DNA from: Clostridium_AD sp964467165 | GTDB lineage: Bacteria; Bacillota; Clostridia; Clostridiales; Clostridiaceae | Direction: 5' to 3' | Assembly: GCA_964467165.1 (NCBI GenBank) | Contig: CAYXOL010000022.1 | Coordinates: 8,852 to 72,851, forward strand | Length of the DNA stretch: 64,000 bases | Shown here: positions 42,963 to 49,896 of the stretch, one piece after another | How positions within the stretch are numbered: position 1 is the stretch's first letter | How the letters are laid out: each line of letters begins with the position of its first letter | Notes under the pieces: model-generated | Databases searched by the model: none | What the model was told of the DNA's origin: nothing | Seen by the model: the letters and a program-made list of their open reading frames with translations, nothing else | Position numbers and translations under genes: made by a program

Positions 42963-43064
42963 AGTTCTATTTTCGCCACTTTTGTTATTAAGTTGTGTAA
43001 TTATAACAGCATTATTTCCGGCACACACTTCAGTTAGTAAGTTTTTATAAGTATCTACATTCAT
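42895..43064 (-). pseudogene. Remnant of a second xdhC gene
   Basis: From ATG 43064 (behind AGGATG) the minus strand encodes MNVDTYKNLLTEVCAGNNAV and IITQLNNKSGENRTSKHIYD, an XdhC N-terminus. After a frame change it encodes AEDEGMACGGIMDV, the XdhC glycine-rich motif. The middle section is missing and the gene stops at the junction with the ligase gene. It is a decayed, internally deleted copy. Confidence 0.6.
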
Positions 43065-43099
43065 GTGTTATACATCCTACTACATTTATTAATAATCTT

Positions 43100-43135
43100 A
43101 AGTTATTGATACAATTCTAATTGTATCAATAACTT
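43100..43135. repeat. Perfect 17-bp inverted repeat with 2-base centre
   Basis: AAGTTATTGATACAATT, CT, then its exact reverse complement. No T run follows on either side, so it is not a typical terminator. It lies upstream of the xdhC remnant and of the promoter at 43193; a dimeric repressor operator or an element end are options. Confidence 0.7.
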
Positions 43136-43192
43136 AGAGAATTTTAAACAAAAAGAGTAAAATATCAGGGATAATATCTGTATTTGTATTTA

Positions 43193-43220
43193 TTGACTTT
43201 TACAATGGTATCAGTATAAA
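43193..43220 (+). promoter_or_regulatory. Sigma-A promoter of the structured leader
   Basis: TTGACT (43193-43198) and TATAAA (43215-43220) are spaced by 16 bases. The start near 43228 would produce the leader described next. Confidence 0.55.
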
Positions 43221-43254
43221 ATGTAATTATAAATAGTAAATAGAATTTTATCAT

Positions 43255-43380
43255 TTATTCTCTGAGTCATAGTTTCTAAGGGTTGCTATGGAATTATGAC
43301 CGTTAGGGTTAAATTGGAAACGATTTAGCCTTCCATTTGAAAAGGGGGATGCTCAGTTGTCGTCCCCCCTTTATATTATA
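43255..43380 (+). ncRNA. Candidate riboswitch-like leader with terminator
   Basis: Several stems are visible: CATAG/CTATG and an overlapping GTCATA/TATGAC, a hairpin GGTTAAAT-loop-ATTTAGCC closed by a GGAAAC loop, ATGGAA/TTCCAT enclosing that hairpin, and a final GGGGGA/TCCCCC terminator with trailing T residues (43343-43378). The alternative pairings just ahead of a terminator are what a riboswitch shows. The genes behind it are a dead tungstate-type transporter ATPase and Mo cofactor genes, so a Moco/Tuco-type RNA is one possibility; I could not match a known consensus. Confidence 0.5.
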
Positions 43381-43389
43381 AAAATATAA

Positions 43390-43659
43390 TAATAGGATTA
43401 AAGTTCAGAAAATTCAGTGAAGAAAAAATTCAAGACAGATTAAAGAAATATGTCTCTTACCTCTATATAAATGATTTGCTTAGTAAGAATACTAGAGAGC
43501 TGTCGGGTGGAGAACAGGCAAAGAGGAGTGTTGTTTTAGTCACTCATGACTTGTTACAAGCTAAGAGAGTAGTGGAATGTTATTTTTTTAGATAAAGGAA
43601 GAATTATTGAACATGGAGAAACACAAAAGGTTCTTAATTTTCCAGAGCATAAATTTTAA
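43390..43659 (+). pseudogene. Decayed tungstate-type ABC ATPase gene (TupC/WtpC-like)
   Basis: The frame encodes a fragment of an ABC ATPase: KFRKFSEEKIQDRLKKY, then NTRELSGGEQAKRS (signature motif), VVLVTHDLLQAKRV (switch). The Walker B segment between the signature and switch is deleted, Walker A is absent, and a frameshift near 43585 moves the ending FLDKGRIIEHGETQKVLNF to another frame. The VTHDLLQAKR wording is like tungstate transporters. No start codon with a ribosome site is visible. It is dead. Confidence 0.7.
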
Positions 43660-43683
43660 GACGAATTTTAAGGGGTAATTAAA

Positions 43684-44175
43684 ATGATAAAAACTGCAAT
43701 ATTAACTATGAGTGATAAAGGCTCTAGAGGAGAAAGAATAGATGGAACGGGTCCTGCACTAATAAAAGAGCTAGAGGGTAAGGATTTTATTATAAGTTTT
43801 TATAAGATGATTTCTGATGAAAAGCAGGAAATAGAAAACCAGTTGATTTATTTATGTGATGAGCTTAAGGTGGATTTGATTTTAACTAATGGAGGAACAG
43901 GATTTTCACAAAGGGATGTTACTCCGGAGGCAACACAAAATGTAATTGAAAAATATGTGCCTGGTATTGGGGAGGCTATGAGGATGAAGTCGCTTGCCAT
44001 TACACCAAAGGCAATGCTTTCAAGAAGTATTGCAGGGATTCGCGGAAAAACCCTAATTATTAATCTTCCTGGAAGCCCTAAAGCTGCTGTAGAGAATCTT
44101 GGATTTATACTACCTGCAATTCCTCATGGAATTGATATATTAACAGGAGAGGCTAGTGAATGTGCCACAAGGTAG
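43684..44175 (+). CDS. mogA: Molybdopterin adenylyltransferase, MogA/MoaB family
   Basis: The 163-residue enzyme activates molybdopterin by adenylation before metal insertion. Family blocks: ILTMSDKGSRGERIDGTGPAL, LILTNGGTGFSQRDVTPEA (the GGTG loop), SRSIAGIRGKTLIINLPGSPKAA and the end ILTGEASECA. It follows GGGGTAATTAAA. It opens a run of Mo cofactor genes (moaA, moaC, MOSC). It could equally be called MoaB; the two are not separable here. Confidence 0.9.
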   Translation: MIKTAILTMSDKGSRGERIDGTGPALIKELEGKDFIISFYKMISDEKQEIENQLIYLCDELKVDLILTNGGTGFSQRDVTPEATQNVIEKYVPGIGEAMRMKSLAITPKAMLSRSIAGIRGKTLIINLPGSPKAAVENLGFILPAIPHGIDILTGEASECATR

Positions 44176-44293
44176 TGTGAGCCACAAAATAGCGGCAATG
44201 CTACCTAGTTGCAAGTGTAACAGGCTAGAAAGTAAGCGGAGTAAATTAATTTCATATAGTTAGAAAACTAACTTAGGCGCTGGGGAGGATCTT
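44176..44293. other. Leader of moaA with a possible IS21-end remnant
   Basis: GTGAGCCACAAAAT at about 44178 and ATGCTACCTAGTTGC at 44203 resemble the TGAGCCA and GCTACCTTGTTAC words in the IS21-type end at 63.7 kb. An AGTTAG/CTAACT hairpin lies near 44258. No gene is present. Confidence 0.3.
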
Positions 44294-45253
44294 ATGAGAG
44301 ACAGTCATGGAAGAAACATCAATTATTTAAGAGTATCAGTAACTGATAGGTGCAATTTGCGGTGTGTATATTGTATGCCACAAGAAGGCGTTAAAAGTTT
44401 AAGACATGAGGATATTTTAAGGTTTGAAGATACCATAAAAATTATTAAAGCAGCCACAATGCTTGGAATTAATAAAATAAGATTTACTGGTGGAGAACCA
44501 CTGATTATGAAAGATATAGACAAACTAATATATGAAACTTCAAAACTATCAGGAATAGATGATATTTCTATAACTACAAATGGTATTCTACTCTCTGATA
44601 TGGCAGTGGATTTAAAGAAGGCTGGGCTTAATAGGGTTAATATTAGCCTTGATACCTTGAATAGTGAAAAATTTAAAAGTATAACAAGAATAGGAAGTAT
44701 AGATAAAGTAATGGATAGCATATATAAGTGTTTATCCCTTGACTTAAAACCTGTAAAAATAAATACAGTATTAATGCGGGGTATCAATGATATAGAGTTT
44801 CAGGATTTTATAAATTTGACAAAGGAATTACCAATAGAAATAAGGTTTATAGAACTTATGCCTATTGGTGAAGGGATTAAGATGTATGAACAAAGAAAAC
44901 TAAGTTTTATGGAGATGCTGAAACTTCATCCAGAGCTTATAAAAGTAGAAACTAAAAAAAGTAGCACTGCTGAGCTATACAAGCTCCCTGGGGCAAAAGG
45001 AAAAATCGGTTTTATTAGCCCTGTAAGTTGTAAATTTTGTGATGATTGCAATAAAATAAGGCTGACGTCCACAGGAACCATTAAACAATGTCTTCATTCA
45101 GCGGAAGAAATAGACCTTAGGAAATATTTAAACAATGAAAAAATGCTTACAGAGGCACTGAAGGCTGCAATTTTTAATAAACCACTTGAGCATCATCTTG
45201 AAGAGGATAATGTTACCAGAAGTATTAAGGTTATGTCTCAAATAGGCGGCTAA
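44294..45253 (+). CDS. moaA: GTP 3',8-cyclase (Mo cofactor biosynthesis, MoaA)
   Basis: MoaA uses radical SAM chemistry, with MoaC, to turn GTP into cyclic pyranopterin monophosphate, the first step of Mo cofactor synthesis. The 319-residue protein has the N-terminal cluster motif CNLRCVYC in LRVSVTDRCNLRCVYCMPQ, the SAM motif FTGGEPL, and the C-terminal cluster CKFCDDCNKIRLTSTGTIKQCL. The C-terminal GG dipeptide (QIGG) that activates MoaA is present. Start behind GGGGAGG. Confidence 0.95.
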   Translation: MRDSHGRNINYLRVSVTDRCNLRCVYCMPQEGVKSLRHEDILRFEDTIKIIKAATMLGINKIRFTGGEPLIMKDIDKLIYETSKLSGIDDISITTNGILLSDMAVDLKKAGLNRVNISLDTLNSEKFKSITRIGSIDKVMDSIYKCLSLDLKPVKINTVLMRGINDIEFQDFINLTKELPIEIRFIELMPIGEGIKMYEQRKLSFMEMLKLHPELIKVETKKSSTAELYKLPGAKGKIGFISPVSCKFCDDCNKIRLTSTGTIKQCLHSAEEIDLRKYLNNEKMLTEALKAAIFNKPLEHHLEEDNVTRSIKVMSQIGG

Positions 45254-45276
45254 TAAACTCAAAAAGGAGATAGAAA

Positions 45277-45756
45277 ATGGAACTTACTCATATAAATGAT
45301 CAGGGAAGAGCTAAAATGGTTGATGTATCTGAAAAGTGTGATACTGTGCGGGAAGCAATAGCTATGGGATCAATATCGATGAAAAAGGAAACTTTAGAAA
45401 GAATAAGGGACGGTTCTATTTCAAAAGGCGATGTACTTGCTGTAGCCCAAATAGGTGGAATTATGGGGGCAAAAGGCACTTCTCAAATAATACCAATGTG
45501 CCACCCCATAATGATATCTGGCTGCGATATTAGTTTTAAAATGGACATTGAAAACACTAAAATTGAAATAACCGCCACCACAAAAACTGTAGGGAAAACG
45601 GGCATCGAGATGGAAGCACTAACTGCAGTATCCGTTGCGGCATTAACTATTTATGATATGTGCAAGGCAATTGATAGAGAAATGGTTATAAATAATATTA
45701 TGCTCCTTCAAAAGAGCGGTGGAAAATCAGGGATATTTGAAAGGAAGGGATTGTAA
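45277..45756 (+). CDS. moaC: Cyclic pyranopterin monophosphate synthase
   Basis: MoaC completes cyclic pyranopterin monophosphate formation. The 159-residue protein carries the family blocks MVDVSEKCDTVREAIAMG, GIMGAKGTSQIIPMCHPIMISG (active-site His/Cys), TVGKTGIEMEALTAVSVAALTIYDMCKAID and LLQKSGGKSG. It starts behind AAAGGAG, 23 bases after moaA, and its stop overlaps the MOSC gene start by one base. Confidence 0.95.
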   Translation: MELTHINDQGRAKMVDVSEKCDTVREAIAMGSISMKKETLERIRDGSISKGDVLAVAQIGGIMGAKGTSQIIPMCHPIMISGCDISFKMDIENTKIEITATTKTVGKTGIEMEALTAVSVAALTIYDMCKAIDREMVINNIMLLQKSGGKSGIFERKGL

Positions 45757-46190
45757 TGGCAAAAGTTACTGCTGTAAATATAAGTGAGAAAAAAGGTGTA
45801 ATAAAGCACCCCATAGACAAAGGGTTTTTTAAAGTTAATCATGGACTTGAGGGAGATGCACATGCAGGAAATTGGCATAGGCAGGTAAGTTTCCTTGGAG
45901 AAGAGAGTATTGATAAAATGAGAGCTACTGGAGTAGAAGGACTATGCGCTGGAAAATTTGCTGAAAATCTTACTACGGAGGGAATAGTTTTATATGAACT
46001 TCCTGTGGGTACTAAGCTTAAAGTTGGAGAGGTACTTTTGGAGGTAACTCAGATTGGAAAGGAATGCCATAAAGGTTGTGAAATTAGGACCTTGGTTGGT
46101 GACTGTGTAATGCCAAGAGAAGGTATATTTGCAAAGGTACTTGAAGAGGGATATATTAAAGCAGGGGACGAGATTTTAGTTGAGAAATAG
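45756..46190 (+). CDS. MOSC domain protein
   Basis: MOSC domains handle sulfur or Mo cofactor, as in the C-terminus of Mo cofactor sulfurase. The 144-residue protein shows GLEGDAHAGNWHRQVSFLGEESID, FAENLTTEGI, and the conserved cysteine in QIGKECHKGCEIR. It overlaps the moaC stop by one base. It probably works on the sulfurated cofactor required by the hydroxylase; this link is inferred. Confidence 0.88.
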   Translation: MAKVTAVNISEKKGVIKHPIDKGFFKVNHGLEGDAHAGNWHRQVSFLGEESIDKMRATGVEGLCAGKFAENLTTEGIVLYELPVGTKLKVGEVLLEVTQIGKECHKGCEIRTLVGDCVMPREGIFAKVLEEGYIKAGDEILVEK

Positions 46191-46223
46191 TTAAATGAGT
46201 TATAGAAAAAATAAATGATGTAA

Positions 46224-46262
46224 AAGGGGAATCAGTTAAATGGAACTGATTCCCTTATTTTT
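46224..46262 (+). terminator. Terminator of the Mo cofactor genes
   Basis: GGGAATCAGTT (46227-46237) pairs with AACTGATTCCC (46244-46254), then a T-rich tail. Confidence 0.88.
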
Positions 46263-46362
46263 TATTATTCCTTGCCAATTCACAAACATACATTTCGCCT
46301 GGGAGTTATAATTTGAGTTTTTTTAGCTTTTAAAGAAAAAATGATAAGTTCGGTATCCGTTG

Positions 46363-46391
46363 TTGAATCTAATGACATATACTATTATAAT
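46363..46391 (+). promoter_or_regulatory. Promoter of the DedA gene pair
   Basis: TTGAAT (46363-46368) and TATAAT (46386-46391) spaced by 17 bases, 37 bases before the first gene. Confidence 0.6.
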
Positions 46392-46427
46392 GATGACAAT
46401 AGAGTATTGTTAGAGTGAGGGGATTAA

Positions 46428-46811
46428 ATGAAAAAGAGTGTAAAAACTGGTATATTATCAATCCTAATTATAGTAATTACATTTATAATAATAAGACGGG
46501 CTACTAGACTATTTATGGAATTTAAAAATATTAACATGCCAACTAAAGAAAGTAGACAAATTGGTGATATGAGCACTCATAAATGGCTAACTGTAAAAGA
46601 AATATCTAATAAGAATAATATAAGTGAGGTAGAGATTTTCAAAGCTCTTGGAATTACTCCGGAAGATGGTGACATAAATTTGAATATTGAAGAACTAGGG
46701 AAAAAATATAATAAATCTTCAAAAGAGCTTAGGGATAAGTTAAAGAAAATCATAGAAAACAACAAGAATACATATAAGCAGATAAATTTAGAAGGTAATA
46801 AACATGAGTGA
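46428..46811 (+). CDS. Membrane-anchored small protein, unknown function
   Basis: The 127-residue protein has one N-terminal helix (TGILSILIIVITFIIIRR) and a cytoplasmic or exterior charged part. The latter shows two similar short helical units, KEISNKNNISEVEIFKALGI and EELGKKYNKSSKELRDKLKK, reminiscent of helix-turn-helix-like repeats seen in redox and membrane proteins of anaerobes. It overlaps the DedA gene by eight bases, so they work together or are co-regulated. No family name is assigned. Confidence 0.7.
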   Translation: MKKSVKTGILSILIIVITFIIIRRATRLFMEFKNINMPTKESRQIGDMSTHKWLTVKEISNKNNISEVEIFKALGITPEDGDINLNIEELGKKYNKSSKELRDKLKKIIENNKNTYKQINLEGNKHE

Positions 46812-47418
46812 ATTTAGTAACTTATTAATAGGATACTTTAGAGATTATAACATTTGGTTTTTGAGCGTTATAATAATGCTTCAGTGCATAGGGATTCCAA
46901 CAGGGGCATCTTTACTTGTACTAGCTTCTGGAGCCTTTGCTTATGCTGGAGAATTTAATGTGGTGATTCTTTTACTACAGGTTTGGTTTTTTTCATGGCT
47001 AGGGGATAACATTGCTTATACTATTTGGAGAGTTATTGGGGAAAAGACTTTAAATAATCATCCTAAAGTAAAAACCTACTTTCAACCTAAAATATTTAAA
47101 GCTAAAAATTATTTAAGCAGACATGGAAGAATCTCTATTTTTTTTAGTAGATTTTTAATATCAGCCACAGGGCCTTTTATAAATGCAGCGGCAGGGCTTA
47201 CAGGATACAAATTATGGACTTTTAGTTTATTTGTTGCTTTAGGTGAATTGTTTTGGACTTGTATATACTTAGGACTGGGATATTGGTTTGGAGATTCATG
47301 GGAAACGATAGTTCCTATAGTAACAGGATTTGGACAGTTTTTAACTTACATTGCGATTTTAGTTATTGCTCTATACTTTTTCATTAAGGTAATCAGAAAT
47401 AAGAGACATAAAAACTAG
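46804..47418 (+). CDS. DedA-family membrane protein
   Basis: The 204-residue protein belongs to the DedA/VTT (SNARE-associated) family, which moves phospholipids or undecaprenyl phosphate across the membrane. Typical features: GIPTGASLLVLASGAFAYAGEFN early, the GDNIAYTIWRVIGEK block, and the FFSRFLISATGPFINAAAGL re-entrant motif (R and G residues). About five hydrophobic segments are visible. A hairpin terminator follows the stop. Confidence 0.87.
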   Translation: MSEFSNLLIGYFRDYNIWFLSVIIMLQCIGIPTGASLLVLASGAFAYAGEFNVVILLLQVWFFSWLGDNIAYTIWRVIGEKTLNNHPKVKTYFQPKIFKAKNYLSRHGRISIFFSRFLISATGPFINAAAGLTGYKLWTFSLFVALGELFWTCIYLGLGYWFGDSWETIVPIVTGFGQFLTYIAILVIALYFFIKVIRNKRHKN

Positions 47419-47441
47419 GAATTATATTTCTAGTTTTTATA
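47411..47441 (+). terminator. Terminator of the DedA gene
   Basis: AAAACTAG pairs with CTAGTTTT, followed by TAT-rich sequence; it overlaps the DedA stop codon. Confidence 0.65.
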
Positions 47442-47525
47442 AAGAATTTTATTTGACTATAATTTGGTAAATATACTTTAAATAAAATTTAAATATGTTA
47501 TACTATAAAAGGTAAGTTACTATAT

Positions 47526-47617
47526 GGAGAGATGTCCGAGTGGCCGAAGGTACCTGCCTCGAAAACAGGCGAAGGGGTTATTCTCTTCCGGGAGTTCGAA
47601 TCTCCCTCTCTCCGCCA
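47526..47617 (+). tRNA. tRNA-Ser (CGA)
   Basis: A complete class II tRNA: acceptor GGAGAGA/TCTCTCC, long variable arm, T loop GTTCGAATC, encoded CCA at 47615-47617. The anticodon loop CTCGAAA gives CGA, reading UCG serine codons. The last anticodon-stem pair (C with A) is a mismatch. It is a plausible integration target for the accessory region to the right. Confidence 0.93.
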
Positions 47618-47622
47618 ATATG

Positions 47623-47657
47623 AAGGGCTCTAGCAGTTTATGCTAGAGCCCTTTTAA
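47623..47657 (+). terminator. Terminator of the tRNA gene
   Basis: AAGGGCTCTAGCA pairs perfectly with TGCTAGAGCCCTT around GTTTA, followed by TT. Confidence 0.9.
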
Positions 47658-47904
47658 TATGTAAAAGATATGATATTTCGTTGAATGATAACATTTTGAT
47701 AACATTAATTTTTTTTATAGTAATTATGTCTTAAAAATTGTTTAATTTAGTCTATATTGTTGGTTATCAAAAGCTGCTTTAAACATATTTCGAATAATTC
47801 TGTATTCTGAGGGATTATTAGGTTATAATGTTGAGACGTGTAATATGAAACATGCGAAGCAATTCAGGTTGACCCTAGAATGTATCCGATAAATTGGAAT
47901 TTGT

Positions 47905-48278
47905 TTATTTAATCTTCGCCCTTAACTTTTCAGTAAAAGCACGAGGTGAACCTGCATTAAAATATGAACCAGTTCCAAGGTAGACAATTAGTTCCCCTGT
48001 TGCATCAAATGTAAGAGTCACACCATTACGTTTTCCAGAATTAGACTTATACCAATATACCAGTGTACCAGTGTATCACCCTTAATATCTGCTTTTATGC
48101 CTTTATATGTAGTATTCACTAGCTCATCAATTTCACTTTGTTGGAGTCCACCAAACATTTCTTCTGGCTCACTTACTGCACTAGAAGTATTTTCAGGATT
48201 TTTATTATTTAATAAAGCACTAACGATATTCAAGGAGAATGCTGCTAGAATTGGTGCTATATTTTTTTTGATTTTCAT
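47905..48278 (-). pseudogene. Secreted small protein gene broken by an 8-bp tandem duplication
   Basis: From ATG 48278 (behind GGAG) the frame encodes a signal-like start MKIKKNIAPILAAFSLNIVS and an acidic part with EEMFGGLQQSEIDELV. At 48059-48074 the sequence ACCAGTGT is present twice in tandem, which shifts the frame. Removing one copy joins it to WYKSNSGKRNGVTLTFDATG and ends at FTEKLRAKIK with stop 47905-47907, giving an intact protein. As it stands the product is truncated shortly after the duplication with a false tail. Function unknown. Confidence 0.7.
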
Positions 48279-48401
48279 ACTATCACTCCATTCAAATTCT
48301 GATTTGAAATTATACCTATTATCCATACAAATTACTATTTATAATACTCAACTTATATTGGAATTTGTCGTCTAGTTCATCTAAACATGTTGCGATTCAA
48401 C

Positions 48402-48719
48402 TTATTGCTTCTTTTTACCTCGCAACTTCCAGTATCGAATATTTGAATTGTCCATATTTTCCTCAAACTCTGTCAGAAGATTATCCACTTCTTCATAATC
48501 TTCTTTCGTCGGTGGGTTATTTTGTCCAATAGTACTATTGCACCACATGCATTGAAAAGATTTTCGATCTCTTAATCTTCCACAGTAGGAACATGTAATC
48601 AAGTCATCCTGCCCCGTGACAGTTTGTGTCCTATGGCAACATAATGAACAATAAAACGTATCCCCTTCATCATGCAATGTTTTGGGATTGTCATTACCAC
48701 AATTAGCGCATTTCATATA
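48402..48719 (-). CDS. Zinc-ribbon protein with four Cys pairs
   Basis: The 105-residue cytoplasmic protein has four CxxC pairs: MKCANCGND, FYCSLCCHR, ITCSYCGRL and FQCMWCNST, making two zinc-ribbon units, followed by an acidic helical tail (EDYEEVDNLLTEFEENMD). ATG 48719 is preferred since GGAGGG lies seven bases upstream. Related zinc-ribbon proteins occur in many Firmicutes without known role. Confidence 0.7.
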   Translation of the reverse strand, partial: YMKCANCGNDNPKTLHDEGDTFYCSLCCHRTQTVTGQDDLITCSYCGRLRDRKSFQCMWCNSTIGQNNPPTKEDYEEVDNLLTEFEENMDNSNIRYWKLRGKKKQ

Positions 48720-49358
48720 TTTTCCCTCCATCTTTACAAATTACTATTCATCGGTAAGATTTTATGATAACCATTAGCACCGCAGTTGTTTACTAATCCA
48801 TCTTAACTAAGAATAATTTCAATAATATAATTTTAGCACTTATGTATAAAATAGTAAATTATAATATTTTTTTATGTTCTATTCTTAATTATCAATGGCA
48901 TTATTCATGTTTTATTTCTCAATATAGCTCATTTATTAATCAAGGTTCACATTTTAGTTGTATCGCCTATAGCTATAGTTATTTGTTTACATCCTATAAA
49001 TGTATGGCCATGGTTATATATTTTTTTAAAAAAAACTATGCACATTTCGCTTAAAGATGGTGTAGACAGATGTGAGAAGTGAGATCTAGTCTACATATTA
49101 TTCATTGTAGACTAGAACAGCAAAATTCAAAAGTTATATTAAGAAATGAATAGTTTGCAAATAATTATTAGGAAACAGTGCTGCATAAAAATTCCTTTTT
49201 TGGTTAACAATAAATTGCAAGAAATGGACCGGCTAACAATTAATGATTAGCCGCTAAAGTGGCTGGTTACAGTTGTTAGCAAGTTTATCCTGCCTATATC
49301 TAATATCACAAGTTTGCTTTATTATAAAGGTATAATAATTAAATGGGGAGTGTTATAT
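48720..49358. other. Intergenic region with clustered inverted repeats
   Basis: No credible gene in about 640 bases. TCTAGTCTACA (49085-49095) mirrors TGTAGACTAGA (49106-49116). Nested repeats follow: GCTAACAA (49232) mirrored by TTGTTAGC (49273-49280), and CGGCTAA (49230) by TTAGCCG (49247-49253). These may be a miniature element or structured RNA. Confidence 0.5.
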
Positions 49359-49823
49359 ATGAAACAGACAGATGTGGGAACACTATTAAATTCAATAGGT
49401 AAAAAGACTTTTGTTAAATATTATGAGACTTTTAAAGACGCTGATGTATCACATCAAGAAATGATTGATAGATTAGCATTAGATTCTCAAAAATTTACAC
49501 CAACTTCTAAGGCAAATAAAACTAGTAGTGCTAGAAGAATATTTAGGGAGGGATTAGAGATCGAAGCATTACTAATTATAGTAGATTCAAGAGCAGATCT
49601 AGATACTGTGGAAAAGGCTAGGAAGCTTTTAGATATGGAATTAGAAAATAAGGACTTAGATATAGAAAACGCTGAAAGAGAATCATATATTACTATATTA
49701 AAAAAACAGACAAATGTGATTGAACAGAATAGGAAGATTCTAGAAATGATTGCTAAACTGAAGTCATTACCTTTTAGTGTGGAAGTTTCTGAACAAATAA
49801 AGATGTTGGAATCTTTACTTTAA
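49359..49823 (+). CDS. Unknown protein, 154 residues, helical
   Basis: Start ATG 49359 follows GGGGAG. The protein is soluble, mostly helical and charged. An N-terminal part (KTFVKYYETFKDADVSHQEMIDRLA) and SARRIFREGLEIEALLIIV suggest a small helical DNA- or protein-binding domain; the C-terminal half (ERESYITILKKQTNVIEQNRKI) is probably a coiled coil. I do not recognise a family. It lies just outside the integrase gene and may belong to the mobile element. Confidence 0.6.
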   Translation: MKQTDVGTLLNSIGKKTFVKYYETFKDADVSHQEMIDRLALDSQKFTPTSKANKTSSARRIFREGLEIEALLIIVDSRADLDTVEKARKLLDMELENKDLDIENAERESYITILKKQTNVIEQNRKILEMIAKLKSLPFSVEVSEQIKMLESLL

Positions 49824-49896
49824 TTGATAGTGCAAAAATAGTATATAAACGGATAATGGTACATATTTTAAACTTAATAAAGGAATAGACACCATA

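Noticed and set aside
48842..49054. Plus-strand 70-codon frame
   Set aside because: No ribosome site, Phe/Tyr/Ser-rich nonsense-like product, and no neighbour logic.
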